Of a stretch of 51,923 nucleotides of DNA, positions 45,204-51,923 are shown piece by piece. The stretch spans positions 1-51,923 of the forward strand of contig CAZCVI010000049.1 of the NCBI GenBank assembly GCA_964502145.1, read 5' to 3'. Under the pieces are notes generated by a model that saw only the letters and a list, made by a program, of their open reading frames with translations, was not told where the DNA came from and made no database searches. Position 1 is the stretch's first letter; every line of letters starts with the position of its first letter. The translations under genes were made by a program, and so were the position numbers. The stretch comes from CAZCVI01 sp964502145. GTDB lineage: Bacteria; Acidobacteriota; Aminicenantia; UBA2199.

Positions 45204-45254
45204 CGTCTGCGGTTTAATAAATGTTGTGCCTACTTCTCACGCTGTACTTTCAGA

Positions 45255-46292
45255 TCAAGAAGCAGGATAACCAGTTAAAACACTGGCTGCATTCTGAAGC
45301 ACGATAAAAGGCACGGTCTCGGTCATACCGGTGGGTGCCACGGTAGCTTTTAAGGCTTTTAACTTGATGGTGGTGGGAATAGGAGTATCCTGTGCATAAT
45401 CAGGAGCTTCCATCATGAACACGCGGGGAAAGTTAAATACGATCTTGGACGGAGCAGTTTTACCAGTAATTGTATCGCCAGTAAAAGTGATCTGCATTTT
45501 CTTGAAATCGCGGTTGTTAAAGGCATTAAAATAAGCAGCCGTAGCCGTTTCCTTTTTAGGAAAGGTCAGCGTCATTTCAATAGCAGGCGCGGTTTTTTCA
45601 ATCGGTTCGGCAATGGTGTCGTTGCCTGCGGTCACAGCCAATCCTTCAAAACCCCGGGTGATGGTGATATCAATTCCAGAAGGATAAAGTTTATCACTGC
45701 TACCCAATGCGCCGTCGCCCTCGTTGTTGATGAGTACCTGGGCATTGCTGAGTTTAAAAATACTCTTGCCTTCGCTGGGATAGGTGACATTCAGGGGGGT
45801 AGTCCACCCGGTCAAAGAAACTTTGTCGCCCATATAGTTGACATCCAGATTCAAACCATCAGCATACGAAAAAGTACCGGAAATGATACGTGCAGAATTA
45901 ACGGCTTTGATCTCTTCGCCTTCATCCCAAGCCACGGTGTGAAAAATACTGCCCATAACGGGGTCCAATGTGAACTTGTGCTGACCGACACCGACTTCGG
46001 GTGTGTCTGCGGTGAAGGTGTAAACGCCAAGCAATGACGCCATGATGCCTTCGAGTCCCTCGGAATAAAAACGCAGGGACATGGAACCACTCTGGGCTTC
46101 ATACTCTAACAATTCAGCAGACGAGGCCATACCGCGTCCGAATTCGTCCTCATTGGTAACCAGTTTCCGTGCGCCTTTAGGTGGCGTGTGACCTTTGACA
46201 TACAAACCATGTCCTGTAGATGGCTGAACTGCTGTTCCCCAGGTTGTTCCCTTGACCATTCCTACCTTGTTTTCTCTTTGAATTAAACTCAT
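45255..46292 (-). CDS. Phage tail tube-like protein
   Basis: This 345-residue protein resembles the Phage_tube_2 type of tail tube proteins: a start with ENKVGMVKGTTWGTAV, then a beta-rich body (GSMSLRFYSEGLEGIMASLL, HKFTLDPVMGSIFHTVAWDE, DITITRGFEGLA, AIEMTLTFPKKETA). Such proteins stack as hexamers around the tape measure. AAAGGAGG lies before the ATG. It is the first gene of the tail operon. Upstream is a partial dyad TCACGTATA...TATCGTGA (46364-46388) that might bind a regulator. No chaperone genes follow before the tape measure gene. Confidence 0.75.
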   Translation of the reverse strand: MSLIQRENKVGMVKGTTWGTAVQPSTGHGLYVKGHTPPKGARKLVTNEDEFGRGMASSAELLEYEAQSGSMSLRFYSEGLEGIMASLLGVYTFTADTPEVGVGQHKFTLDPVMGSIFHTVAWDEGEEIKAVNSARIISGTFSYADGLNLDVNYMGDKVSLTGWTTPLNVTYPSEGKSIFKLSNAQVLINNEGDGALGSSDKLYPSGIDITITRGFEGLAVTAGNDTIAEPIEKTAPAIEMTLTFPKKETATAAYFNAFNNRDFKKMQITFTGDTITGKTAPSKIVFNFPRVFMMEAPDYAQDTPIPTTIKLKALKATVAPTGMTETVPFIVLQNAASVLTGYPAS

Positions 46293-46506
46293 TTGTTGTT
46301 TCCTCCTTTACCTTGTTTGTTTTTATTTTTTTTACTTTTCATACGCATTGCTTTTTTTTATCCTCACGTATAAGATACTCTATCGTGAAGTAGAATGCTT
46401 CCGCTGTTTACCCCCGTTTACCCTCAATTGCCAAACTAAGTGTTAAGCAGGGTGAAAAAGATACTGTTCTCCCTTTGGGCGGCTTAAAATTTTAACGGCC
46501 CCCCTC

Positions 46507-46535
46507 TTTACTTAGGAGGCGGTTTTTTATATAAT
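46507..46535 (+). promoter_or_regulatory. Promoter directly before the GT-C gene
   Basis: TTTACT (46507-46512), 17 bases and TATAAT (46530-46535), identical in boxes and spacing to 29104-29132. The ATG at 46541 comes 5 bases after the -10 box, so the mRNA would be leaderless. An AGGAGG at 46514-46519 lies within the spacer and is 21 bases from the ATG. Confidence 0.5.
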
Positions 46536-46540
46536 ACTGG

Positions 46541-48295
46541 ATGACAAAAAATATAGTACTATCACGTATAAATATTGCTATAACATCCTTAAAGAATTAT
46601 TTTACTCTTTTGCTGGCCGTGGGTGCTGGTCTTTTTTGGCTGGTTTTTATTAATTATACGGGACTTATGTTGAACCCCGATTCCAGTCGCTATATGGGTT
46701 TTGCCCTGGGGATGCATTTTGGGGGTAATTATTTTGTTATGCCCCTACGACCGCCAATGTATCCTTTTATAATTCATATGTTTATGTTTTTTAAACGTTT
46801 TCCTGCCGAAGCTGCCGCACTGGCTTCGGGAATTATCATGATTTTGACGTTGGTGGTGTTTGTATTGATCATGCAAAAATTCAGTCGGGATATTTTTTTG
46901 AATAGTATTCTACTGCTCTCTCTTTTTACTTTCAGCAAATTCGTTTTTGTCTTCGGTTCTGCTTGGACCGAAGGTCTGTATGGGCTGTTTACCCTGTTAG
47001 CCCTCTATTTTGTTCTTCGCCATCATGAAACCCAACGTACCACGTATTATATCTTTGCCGCTATTTGCGTTTCATCCACCGCGTTGACGCGCTACCTCGG
47101 GTATTCCCTGGTGGTTACTTTTTTTCTCTATACCCTTTACTTTTTATGGGTTGGTCGTAAAGATAAAAAAGAACGGACAGGTTGGCTGTTAAAATACGCG
47201 GTGCTGTTTAGTATCAGCTATCTGCCCAGTTTATTGTATATCATTAGAAACTACTTCATCAGTCAAACCTTCCATGGCGCCAGAATTCCCACCACCCTTA
47301 CCTTGATTGATAACCTCAATCGTGTCTCTCATCTTTTTGGCAAGGAGCTCTCTGTTTATTTCCTGATACTGTTAGCCGTATCTTTTTTATTATACGTCAT
47401 TTTACTTAAACATCACCGTGACTCAAATAGACGCCCACTTCTTCTGGTCAGTACTTTTATTTTAGTTTATATTTCCATTTACATGGCCATGATTCTCCAC
47501 ACCACGTCCACGATAAAAATCGATCCAGTGTCTACACGTTATTTTTCACCTGTTTACCCCTTATTTTTCCTATTTATTTGTTTTGCATTTTGCAGTATCC
47601 CGATTGTCTTTCCCGGACCAGCACCGGAGCAAAAAAAAATTAATGCTCATTCATCCAAGAAACTAGTCAAGATCATTTTTTACAGCCTCTTGTTGGCCAC
47701 ACTGTACGTGCATGCCAGAAGTTTCCCGAAATTTTTAAAGGACCTGTACAAACCCAAAACATTAGCGAAATGCAGTGTGCTAATTTCTGGATACAATTTA
47801 AATCCAATAGCTAACCAATTCAGCAATTACTTTGCAGACGCTCTGAAAACAGATGATGTGATCTACGTATCCGCGATTTATGAGACAGCCAATGGGTTGA
47901 ATTATCCCCACCTGGGGGGCTTGCCCTTTTTTAGGGAAAAAACATTGTCCCATCCTGCATTCACCCATATTTCCTTCAAAGATGTTTATCCTATCGCCCA
48001 CAAATCACCCTCCAAGGGGTTTACTATTACCCTCACCATGGCTAATCGCGAAAAATCACTGGTTTTTTTGAATCTGCCCACCAAGAAAGCTGACAAAAGC
48101 CTGTTAATCCAGTTACGCGCATTAATGGTGGCTTCCAAAATCAAGGTGTTGCATTTGGTGGTGAACAATGATCTGCCTAATCTTAAGATTGCCAGCCATC
48201 TCCCTGCATTCTTACCCGCCCAATTGATCATCCAAGCAAAACAAGAGATGGGTGCGTATTGGGTTTATCGTATCGCCTATCAAAGTAACAGATGA
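46541..48295 (+). CDS. GT-C type membrane glycosyltransferase
   Basis: This 584-residue protein has about ten to eleven hydrophobic segments, followed by a soluble C-terminal part (about 430-584). The first outer loop carries NPDSSRYMGFA, the acidic motif expected of GT-C enzymes (PMT/ArnT-like), followed by MPLRPPMYPF. They move a sugar from a lipid-phosphate donor to a protein or glycan outside the membrane. The acceptor is unknown. If the promoter at 46507 is right, translation is leaderless. It is monocistronic and followed by copy 4 of the dispersed repeat and a hairpin terminator. It is oriented away from the tail cluster. Confidence 0.75.
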   Translation: MTKNIVLSRINIAITSLKNYFTLLLAVGAGLFWLVFINYTGLMLNPDSSRYMGFALGMHFGGNYFVMPLRPPMYPFIIHMFMFFKRFPAEAAALASGIIMILTLVVFVLIMQKFSRDIFLNSILLLSLFTFSKFVFVFGSAWTEGLYGLFTLLALYFVLRHHETQRTTYYIFAAICVSSTALTRYLGYSLVVTFFLYTLYFLWVGRKDKKERTGWLLKYAVLFSISYLPSLLYIIRNYFISQTFHGARIPTTLTLIDNLNRVSHLFGKELSVYFLILLAVSFLLYVILLKHHRDSNRRPLLLVSTFILVYISIYMAMILHTTSTIKIDPVSTRYFSPVYPLFFLFICFAFCSIPIVFPGPAPEQKKINAHSSKKLVKIIFYSLLLATLYVHARSFPKFLKDLYKPKTLAKCSVLISGYNLNPIANQFSNYFADALKTDDVIYVSAIYETANGLNYPHLGGLPFFREKTLSHPAFTHISFKDVYPIAHKSPSKGFTITLTMANREKSLVFLNLPTKKADKSLLIQLRALMVASKIKVLHLVVNNDLPNLKIASHLPAFLPAQLIIQAKQEMGAYWVYRIAYQSNR

Positions 48296-48311
48296 ATAAA
48301 AAATAAAAGAA

Positions 48312-48350
48312 GACCACAGATTACACAGATTTAAATGATTGACACAGATT
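48312..48350 (+). repeat. Dispersed repeat, copy 4 of 4
   Basis: GACCACAGATTACACAGATT followed by TAAATGATTGACACAGATT. It matches the copies at 7717, 9545 and 22503. Confidence 0.75.
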
Positions 48351-48390
48351 AAAAGAAGGTTGCGGATACTCTCCCCGGAAAACAAAAAAA

Positions 48391-48412
48391 GGGAGTCGAC
48401 AAAGCCGACTCC
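48391..48412. terminator. Bidirectional hairpin terminator
   Basis: GGGAGTCG pairs with CGACTCCC across a short loop. A run of seven T follows on the minus strand, so it should end FecR-domain gene transcripts well; on the plus strand CCTTTATT follows and the effect on the GT-C gene would be weaker. Confidence 0.75.
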
Positions 48413-48538
48413 CCCTTTATTACGCAAAACCCTTAAACCTTTTTATCATGTTTTTACTTTTATGGTCCAAACAGTGTACTTGTTTTTGTTTATATCTGGG
48501 GGTCACTTTTTATTGTTTATTCCTGATTAGTCGCTAGC

Positions 48539-50695
48539 TCAATCCTTTTTCTTAATCGAACTATGAGACGCTCCGGAAGAAGAACTCTTCATAGAAGACA
48601 TACCACTGCTGGAACTCCGCGATGAACTACTGCCACTGGAATGGCTGCTATGCGATGATGGGGAACTGGATTTGTAGGAGGAATGAGACGAAGGTCCACT
48701 ATACGAGGAACTGGAGCGATAAGAAGAATTGGGTTGAGCGGGGGCACTGTACGAAGAAGAAGAACGGTAGGAAGTACGCGCAGAAGAATTACTATCAGAA
48801 GAGGTATAGCGCCGCTCTTTTATGCTGGGGGAAGAATAACTTTTATAAGACCGGGGAGTATAACCACCAGTGCTGTTGCTGGAAGAATCACTATTATCAA
48901 TGGAACGTCCTGTATCTACATCTTGGCCATAAGAAGAGTAACTGGGTTCAGCGCTCTCATGCTTCTTTTTTGCCGGTTTACTGGAACCCGAATCCGCTTT
49001 TCCTCCAGACGATTTAATCGATGATTTATCGCCGGAAGATCTTGGTTTATATGTTTTCATGCCACTACCCGCAGCCGAATCACCGGACTTGTAACCGGAG
49101 GAACCACTCTCTGGATTCGATTTATAGGGTTTATAACGATAAGGAGATGCCATACTACCAGAACTGCCCGTATTACCTGTACTGCCGGGATACTCCGGGG
49201 TTTTGGAAGTGATATTAGATTTGTATTTAAACGCGCTGGATTTGATCGAGGTGCTTCTGTTCCCATCCGCTTGCGAATACTTGGACAATTGCTCCTTGCC
49301 CACTTTGCTGCCGGAATATTTGTATACCGCACCTTTATCAATAGCTGTTTTGGCGATACCTTCATTGTTCCGGTCGATCTGTTTATATTTTGCCATGGAA
49401 ACAAAGGAATCTTTTTTATAGAGTACGGATTTTCCCTTGGCATCAATGACTCTTATATTGGCCATAGAAAGTCTTTCAGAAGGAGCTTTGCCTCTGAACA
49501 CCAGTGATTTTTTAGAGAGTCCACCCACCTCGCCCCCTTTTAATGCCAAACCTCGAATATGGGAGGAGGAGAGCTGGCTCTTTCTAATAATGGTAGTGGA
49601 ACGAGCGTGCCAAGGAATACCACGGCTATGGTCATAATTTCTCCACCATCGGCCATTCAACACGATAATCGGCCTGTTCCAATAACTCATGGGACACCAC
49701 CCGTAATAATCGTTATCCCAGAACCACGAGACCCACGCGGGCGACCAATGATAACCGGGAATCCAACACCAACGGGAAATAGGGTCCCAACTCCAGCGAC
49801 CGTAATGGTGGGTGAAATAACCACAGGTATCATACGACGTCCACACATACCCGTAATGGGGGGTCCATACCCACCGGCCATTATTATAAGGCCGCCAATC
49901 GTCGCTGATGCTGTAAGGCGACCAGACATAGGAGTTGTAGCTATTGTCATAGCGCCAATTGCCATTCCTGGACATTTCGTATTCATAATCTTCATAACCA
50001 TCTTCCAGGTATCGGGTAGAACTGTATTTGGCGTATCCTTCACTGCCGTTTCGTTCACGGTTCCATTGGTCGAAATCATCCGTATCCGAAGCATAAAAAT
50101 AGAAGGGCCGTTCTTTTACCTGACCATTGTACATGACGATTTTTTGGTTTTCCCTGAGGTTCTGCGTATAGTTCTCGCCTGCTACTTCAGCGATGCCGTT
50201 CAATACAAAGACCTCGGTCCTGCCACTTTCGGTGACATTGATACGATAGGAACCTTTATTGAGCAAAAACACGCCGCAGTCCGGGGTTTGAATTTCAATA
50301 TCCCGTTCGAAATCGAGGCTTTCCACTTCAAGGTAAATACCGCCCTTGAGAATTCTGATGGTCATGCCTGTTTTTCGTAGTTCAGGGACTTTATCAAAGA
50401 TGATTTCGCTGTCTTGGTCCATTCTTAAATAGTTAAGCCGCCCCAAGTAGATTTCCATTCGTCCGTCCGTGGTGCCAGCCGTATCTTTCTCAAAAATGGG
50501 CAGATTAATGGCCGCTTCTTCGCGTCCTTCATCATAACTTCGGGTAATAAATGATTCGCCCTGGGTATATTTAACCCTCAACACTTTCGCATTATCATAG
50601 TATTCGGGTTCGTACTCCTCGGGACTAGCAAAAGCGAGGGAGGTCAGCAATACCAGGCTGATCATTACTATAGTTGATATTATTGTTTTTTTCAT
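48539..50695 (-). CDS. FecR-domain / DUF6600 surface protein with Ser-rich tail
   Basis: This 718-residue protein begins with a signal peptide (TIISTIVMISLVLLTSLAFA). A FecR domain spans about 60-190 (ITRSYDEGREEAAINLP, GGIYLEVESLDFERDIEIQT, LLNKGSYRINVTESG). Then comes a Trp/Tyr-rich DUF6600 module (about 250-350; WRPYNNGRWVWTPHYGYVW, GRWSWDPISRWCWIPGYHWS). The last 250 residues are low-complexity Ser/Gly/Tyr/Lys, like an extracellular or wall-associated tail. In this combination it is probably a secreted structural protein, not an anti-sigma factor, because the membrane segment and sigma gene are missing. GGAGGT precedes the ATG; an extended -10 box lies at 50713-50721. Confidence 0.8.
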   Translation of the reverse strand: MKKTIISTIVMISLVLLTSLAFASPEEYEPEYYDNAKVLRVKYTQGESFITRSYDEGREEAAINLPIFEKDTAGTTDGRMEIYLGRLNYLRMDQDSEIIFDKVPELRKTGMTIRILKGGIYLEVESLDFERDIEIQTPDCGVFLLNKGSYRINVTESGRTEVFVLNGIAEVAGENYTQNLRENQKIVMYNGQVKERPFYFYASDTDDFDQWNRERNGSEGYAKYSSTRYLEDGYEDYEYEMSRNGNWRYDNSYNSYVWSPYSISDDWRPYNNGRWVWTPHYGYVWTSYDTCGYFTHHYGRWSWDPISRWCWIPGYHWSPAWVSWFWDNDYYGWCPMSYWNRPIIVLNGRWWRNYDHSRGIPWHARSTTIIRKSQLSSSHIRGLALKGGEVGGLSKKSLVFRGKAPSERLSMANIRVIDAKGKSVLYKKDSFVSMAKYKQIDRNNEGIAKTAIDKGAVYKYSGSKVGKEQLSKYSQADGNRSTSIKSSAFKYKSNITSKTPEYPGSTGNTGSSGSMASPYRYKPYKSNPESGSSGYKSGDSAAGSGMKTYKPRSSGDKSSIKSSGGKADSGSSKPAKKKHESAEPSYSSYGQDVDTGRSIDNSDSSSNSTGGYTPRSYKSYSSPSIKERRYTSSDSNSSARTSYRSSSSYSAPAQPNSSYRSSSSYSGPSSHSSYKSSSPSSHSSHSSGSSSSRSSSSGMSSMKSSSSGASHSSIKKKD

Positions 50696-50712
50696 TGTAT
50701 ACCTCCACCTTC

Positions 50713-50744
50713 TTTATAGCAACTCAATTGCCACTCCCTGACAA
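50713..50744 (-). promoter_or_regulatory. Promoter of the FecR-domain gene
   Basis: On the minus strand TGCTATAAA (extended -10, 50713-50721) with TTGTCA (50739-50744) 20 bases upstream. The extended -10 box may make up for the long spacing. Confidence 0.4.
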
Positions 50745-50832
50745 TAATTTCGTCCTGTTTTTGGGACATTGTGCAGAAAAACCAGGGCACTGGATAGAAA
50801 AAAGCGGTGAAAGATAATTTCGGTTTTATTAA

Positions 50833-50861
50833 TTGACAAAAACACAGGATCAATGTACTAT
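50833..50861 (+). promoter_or_regulatory. Promoter of the Panacea operon
   Basis: A perfect TTGACA (50833-50838), 17 bases and TACTAT (50856-50861). The start would fall near 50868, giving a leader of about 29 bases with GAGGAG before the ATG at 50897. Confidence 0.6.
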
Positions 50862-50896
50862 ATTATTGTGTGGTTTTTGAATTGAGGAGACTAAAA

Positions 50897-51325
50897 ATGC
50901 CATTATCCGTGTTTGATGTTGCAGCATACATCTTGCAGAAAAGAGGTGAGATGACGACAATGAAACTGGAAAAACTGGTTTATTATTGTCAGGCATGGTC
51001 CTTGGTTTGGGATGAAGCACCTCTTTTCACAGAACCGATTGAAGCGTGGGCAAATGGTCCTGTAGTCCGGGAACTGTTTAATTTTCATCGCAACCAGTTC
51101 AAGATTTCCTCTCTTCCTGGAGATGTCTCCAAACTTTCTGTCGCGCAAAAAGAAACAATTGACAGTGTGCTCAATTTTTATGGTGATAAATCATCCCAAT
51201 GGCTTTCCGATCTTACCCACATGGAAGACCCCTGGAAAAACGCCCGCCAAGGTCTTACACCTGGGGAACGTGGTGACCGTATCATTGAGCATGCGGCAAT
51301 GATGGATTATTACAGCAGTCTGTGA
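50897..51325 (+). CDS. Panacea (SocA/DUF4065) domain antitoxin
   Basis: This 142-residue protein is a single Panacea domain (PF13274): SVFDVAAYILQKRGEMTTMKLEKLVYYCQAWSL is the family start (split: SVFDVAAYILQKRG, then MTTMKLEKLVYYCQA), followed by EPIEAWANGPVVRELF and ending GERGDRIIEH. Panacea proteins are antitoxins that neutralise many unrelated small toxins encoded next to them, and SocA is a proteolytic adaptor. The ATG at 50897 has GAGGAG 7 bases upstream. Its stop overlaps the next start as GTGA, as expected for an antitoxin-toxin pair. Confidence 0.88.
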   Translation: MPLSVFDVAAYILQKRGEMTTMKLEKLVYYCQAWSLVWDEAPLFTEPIEAWANGPVVRELFNFHRNQFKISSLPGDVSKLSVAQKETIDSVLNFYGDKSSQWLSDLTHMEDPWKNARQGLTPGERGDRIIEHAAMMDYYSSL

Positions 51326-51600
51326 CAAAAAATCCTAAACTAAAAAACTGTCCCACGCCGCAAAAATCAGTCCGTATCGCTCCAAAGAATTTTCCCGACT
51401 CTTTCTTAAAAAACAAACCCGTCTGGCGATTCGCCTGGATGGATATTAATGGCCCATGGGGTTGGTTAAAAATTGATTCTGCTAAAATCTTTATCCACAT
51501 CCTTCACGAAAAGCTAAAATACTTCGAAACGATGACGTGGCAAGAAATTGACAAAAACAGGCAGAACCACATCATACCTGTCTCCCTAAAACACACCTGA
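51322..51600 (+). CDS. Putative Panacea-linked toxin, possibly C-terminally truncated
   Basis: This 92-residue protein starts with GTG overlapping the antitoxin stop. After a basic start (TPQKSVRIAPK) it has KPVWRFAWMDINGPWGW, then a helix with HILHEKLKYFETMTWQEID and RQNHIIPVS. I recall a family of small proteins next to Panacea genes with this W-E-I...NHIIP pattern that goes on for some tens of residues with a second basic/aromatic part. Here the stop comes directly after HIIPVSLKHT, and no matching continuation is visible in other frames, so it may be a shortened form. Function as toxin is inferred from the coupling. Confidence 0.55.
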   Translation: MTKNPKLKNCPTPQKSVRIAPKNFPDSFLKNKPVWRFAWMDINGPWGWLKIDSAKIFIHILHEKLKYFETMTWQEIDKNRQNHIIPVSLKHT

Positions 51601-51923
51601 GCCGCCAATATAAAAGTAAAAGGTAGCTCAAACTTTCAGTTTTAAATTGCATAAAATGCAAGCGATGGAATCTTTGTGACCTTTCAGACAGACAAAAACG
51701 TGGCGTGGCCATTTTAAAACTTAAGCCACTTTATTTGGTAATAGAGGAGATTAAAAAGTAATAATATATGGAAATTGGACTTGCTTTACCAGTAAAATGG
51801 AAGTCTAATAAACTGATGTCCGTAGTAAGCAAAAATAAAACGCTTGCCTGTAGGTCGATGCATACAAATAAGGAACTGGCAGGCTACCGGTGATAATTTC
51901 AAAATGGTAGACTACAAATCATC
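51601..51923. other. Non-coding end of the window
   Basis: No gene that I can support. It includes a small inverted repeat TTGCAT-AAA-ATGCAA (51647-51661). A 41-codon ORF at 51768-51893 lacks a well-placed ribosome binding site and was not accepted. Confidence 0.5.

Noticed and set aside
29568..46292. Contractile injection system or R-type tailocin
   Set aside because: No sheath, baseplate wedge, spike (PAAR/VgrG) or AAA recycling ATPase is present, and tube plus giant tape measure fit a non-contractile tail.
49559..50380. A 273-codon ORF opposite the FecR-domain gene
   Set aside because: Its composition is biased as expected from the opposite strand of the Trp/Tyr-rich region; the minus-strand gene has a signal peptide and known domains.
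51768..51893. A 41-codon ORF near the window end
   Set aside because: GAGGAG lies 19 bases before the ATG, too far, and the product is not recognisable.
1..51923. CRISPR array, rRNA or tRNA genes
   Set aside because: Regular repeats with unique spacers were not seen (the 9-base repeats are too short and have no spacers), and no cloverleaf or rRNA segments were recognised by eye.

Overview
The window is a bacterial chromosome segment with 37 protein-coding genes that I accept (one of them a very small, tentative ORF). I see no rRNA or tRNA gene and no CRISPR array. Lipoprotein export (a LolC/E-type permease), a lipobox 5'-nucleotidase, a type IV pilin-like protein, a FecR-domain surface protein and a Rex redox repressor point to a diderm, probably anaerobic bacterium. 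The density of PF09820-type ATPases, Rpn-type nucleases and dispersed short repeats is like that of uncultured lineages such as Candidatus Aminicenantes. That taxonomic guess is weak, because no marker gene fixes it.

Layout. (1) 1-12.9 kb is accessory DNA. It holds an IS66-type accessory ORF cut short at a palindrome, then a translationally coupled minus-strand operon of a 1450-residue STAND-like ATPase with TPR repeats, a ParA-like ATPase and an HD-domain protein. Three separate nuclease-type genes follow: an AAA-ATPase/PDDEXK fusion, an Rpn-type nuclease and another ATPase/PDDEXK fusion. (2) 13.2-18.6 kb is a housekeeping block: hslO, then ribH-nusB-transglutaminase-lysS-lolC/E as a tightly packed operon. 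(3) 18.8-29.5 kb holds mixed core genes: NamZ/DUF1343, an orphan pilin with a sigma-54-like promoter, a lipoprotein 5'-nucleotidase, a family 2 glycosyltransferase, a CNNM/CBS protein, rex, a cyclophilin, an M24 aminopeptidase, a D-serine dehydratase-like protein and an ABM-domain protein. (4) 29.6-46.3 kb is a minus-strand gene cluster for a long, non-contractile, phage-like tail. In transcription order it has a tail tube, a 2839-residue tape measure with four large internal modules, a distal-tail-like protein, a fibre, two small proteins, a hub-like protein, a second fibre with the same N-terminus, a permuted NlpC/P60 (C92) hydrolase with a membrane hairpin, and a coiled-coil protein with two membrane segments. 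I see no capsid, portal, terminase, integrase, sheath or replication gene. (5) 46.5-51.9 kb holds a GT-C membrane glycosyltransferase that may be translated from a leaderless mRNA, a FecR/DUF6600 surface protein, and a Panacea (SocA) antitoxin coupled to a small partner.

The two best candidates for undescribed systems are the STAND-TPR/ParA/HD operon (649-7060), which looks like a sensor-ATPase-effector conflict module, and the headless long-tail cluster (29568-46292), which looks like a siphovirus-type tailocin or a decayed prophage tail module. Between genes there are three fold-back elements built from 9-bp tandem repeats, four copies of a roughly 30-bp dispersed repeat (two flank the AAA-ATPase/PDDEXK gene), and several REP-like palindromes.
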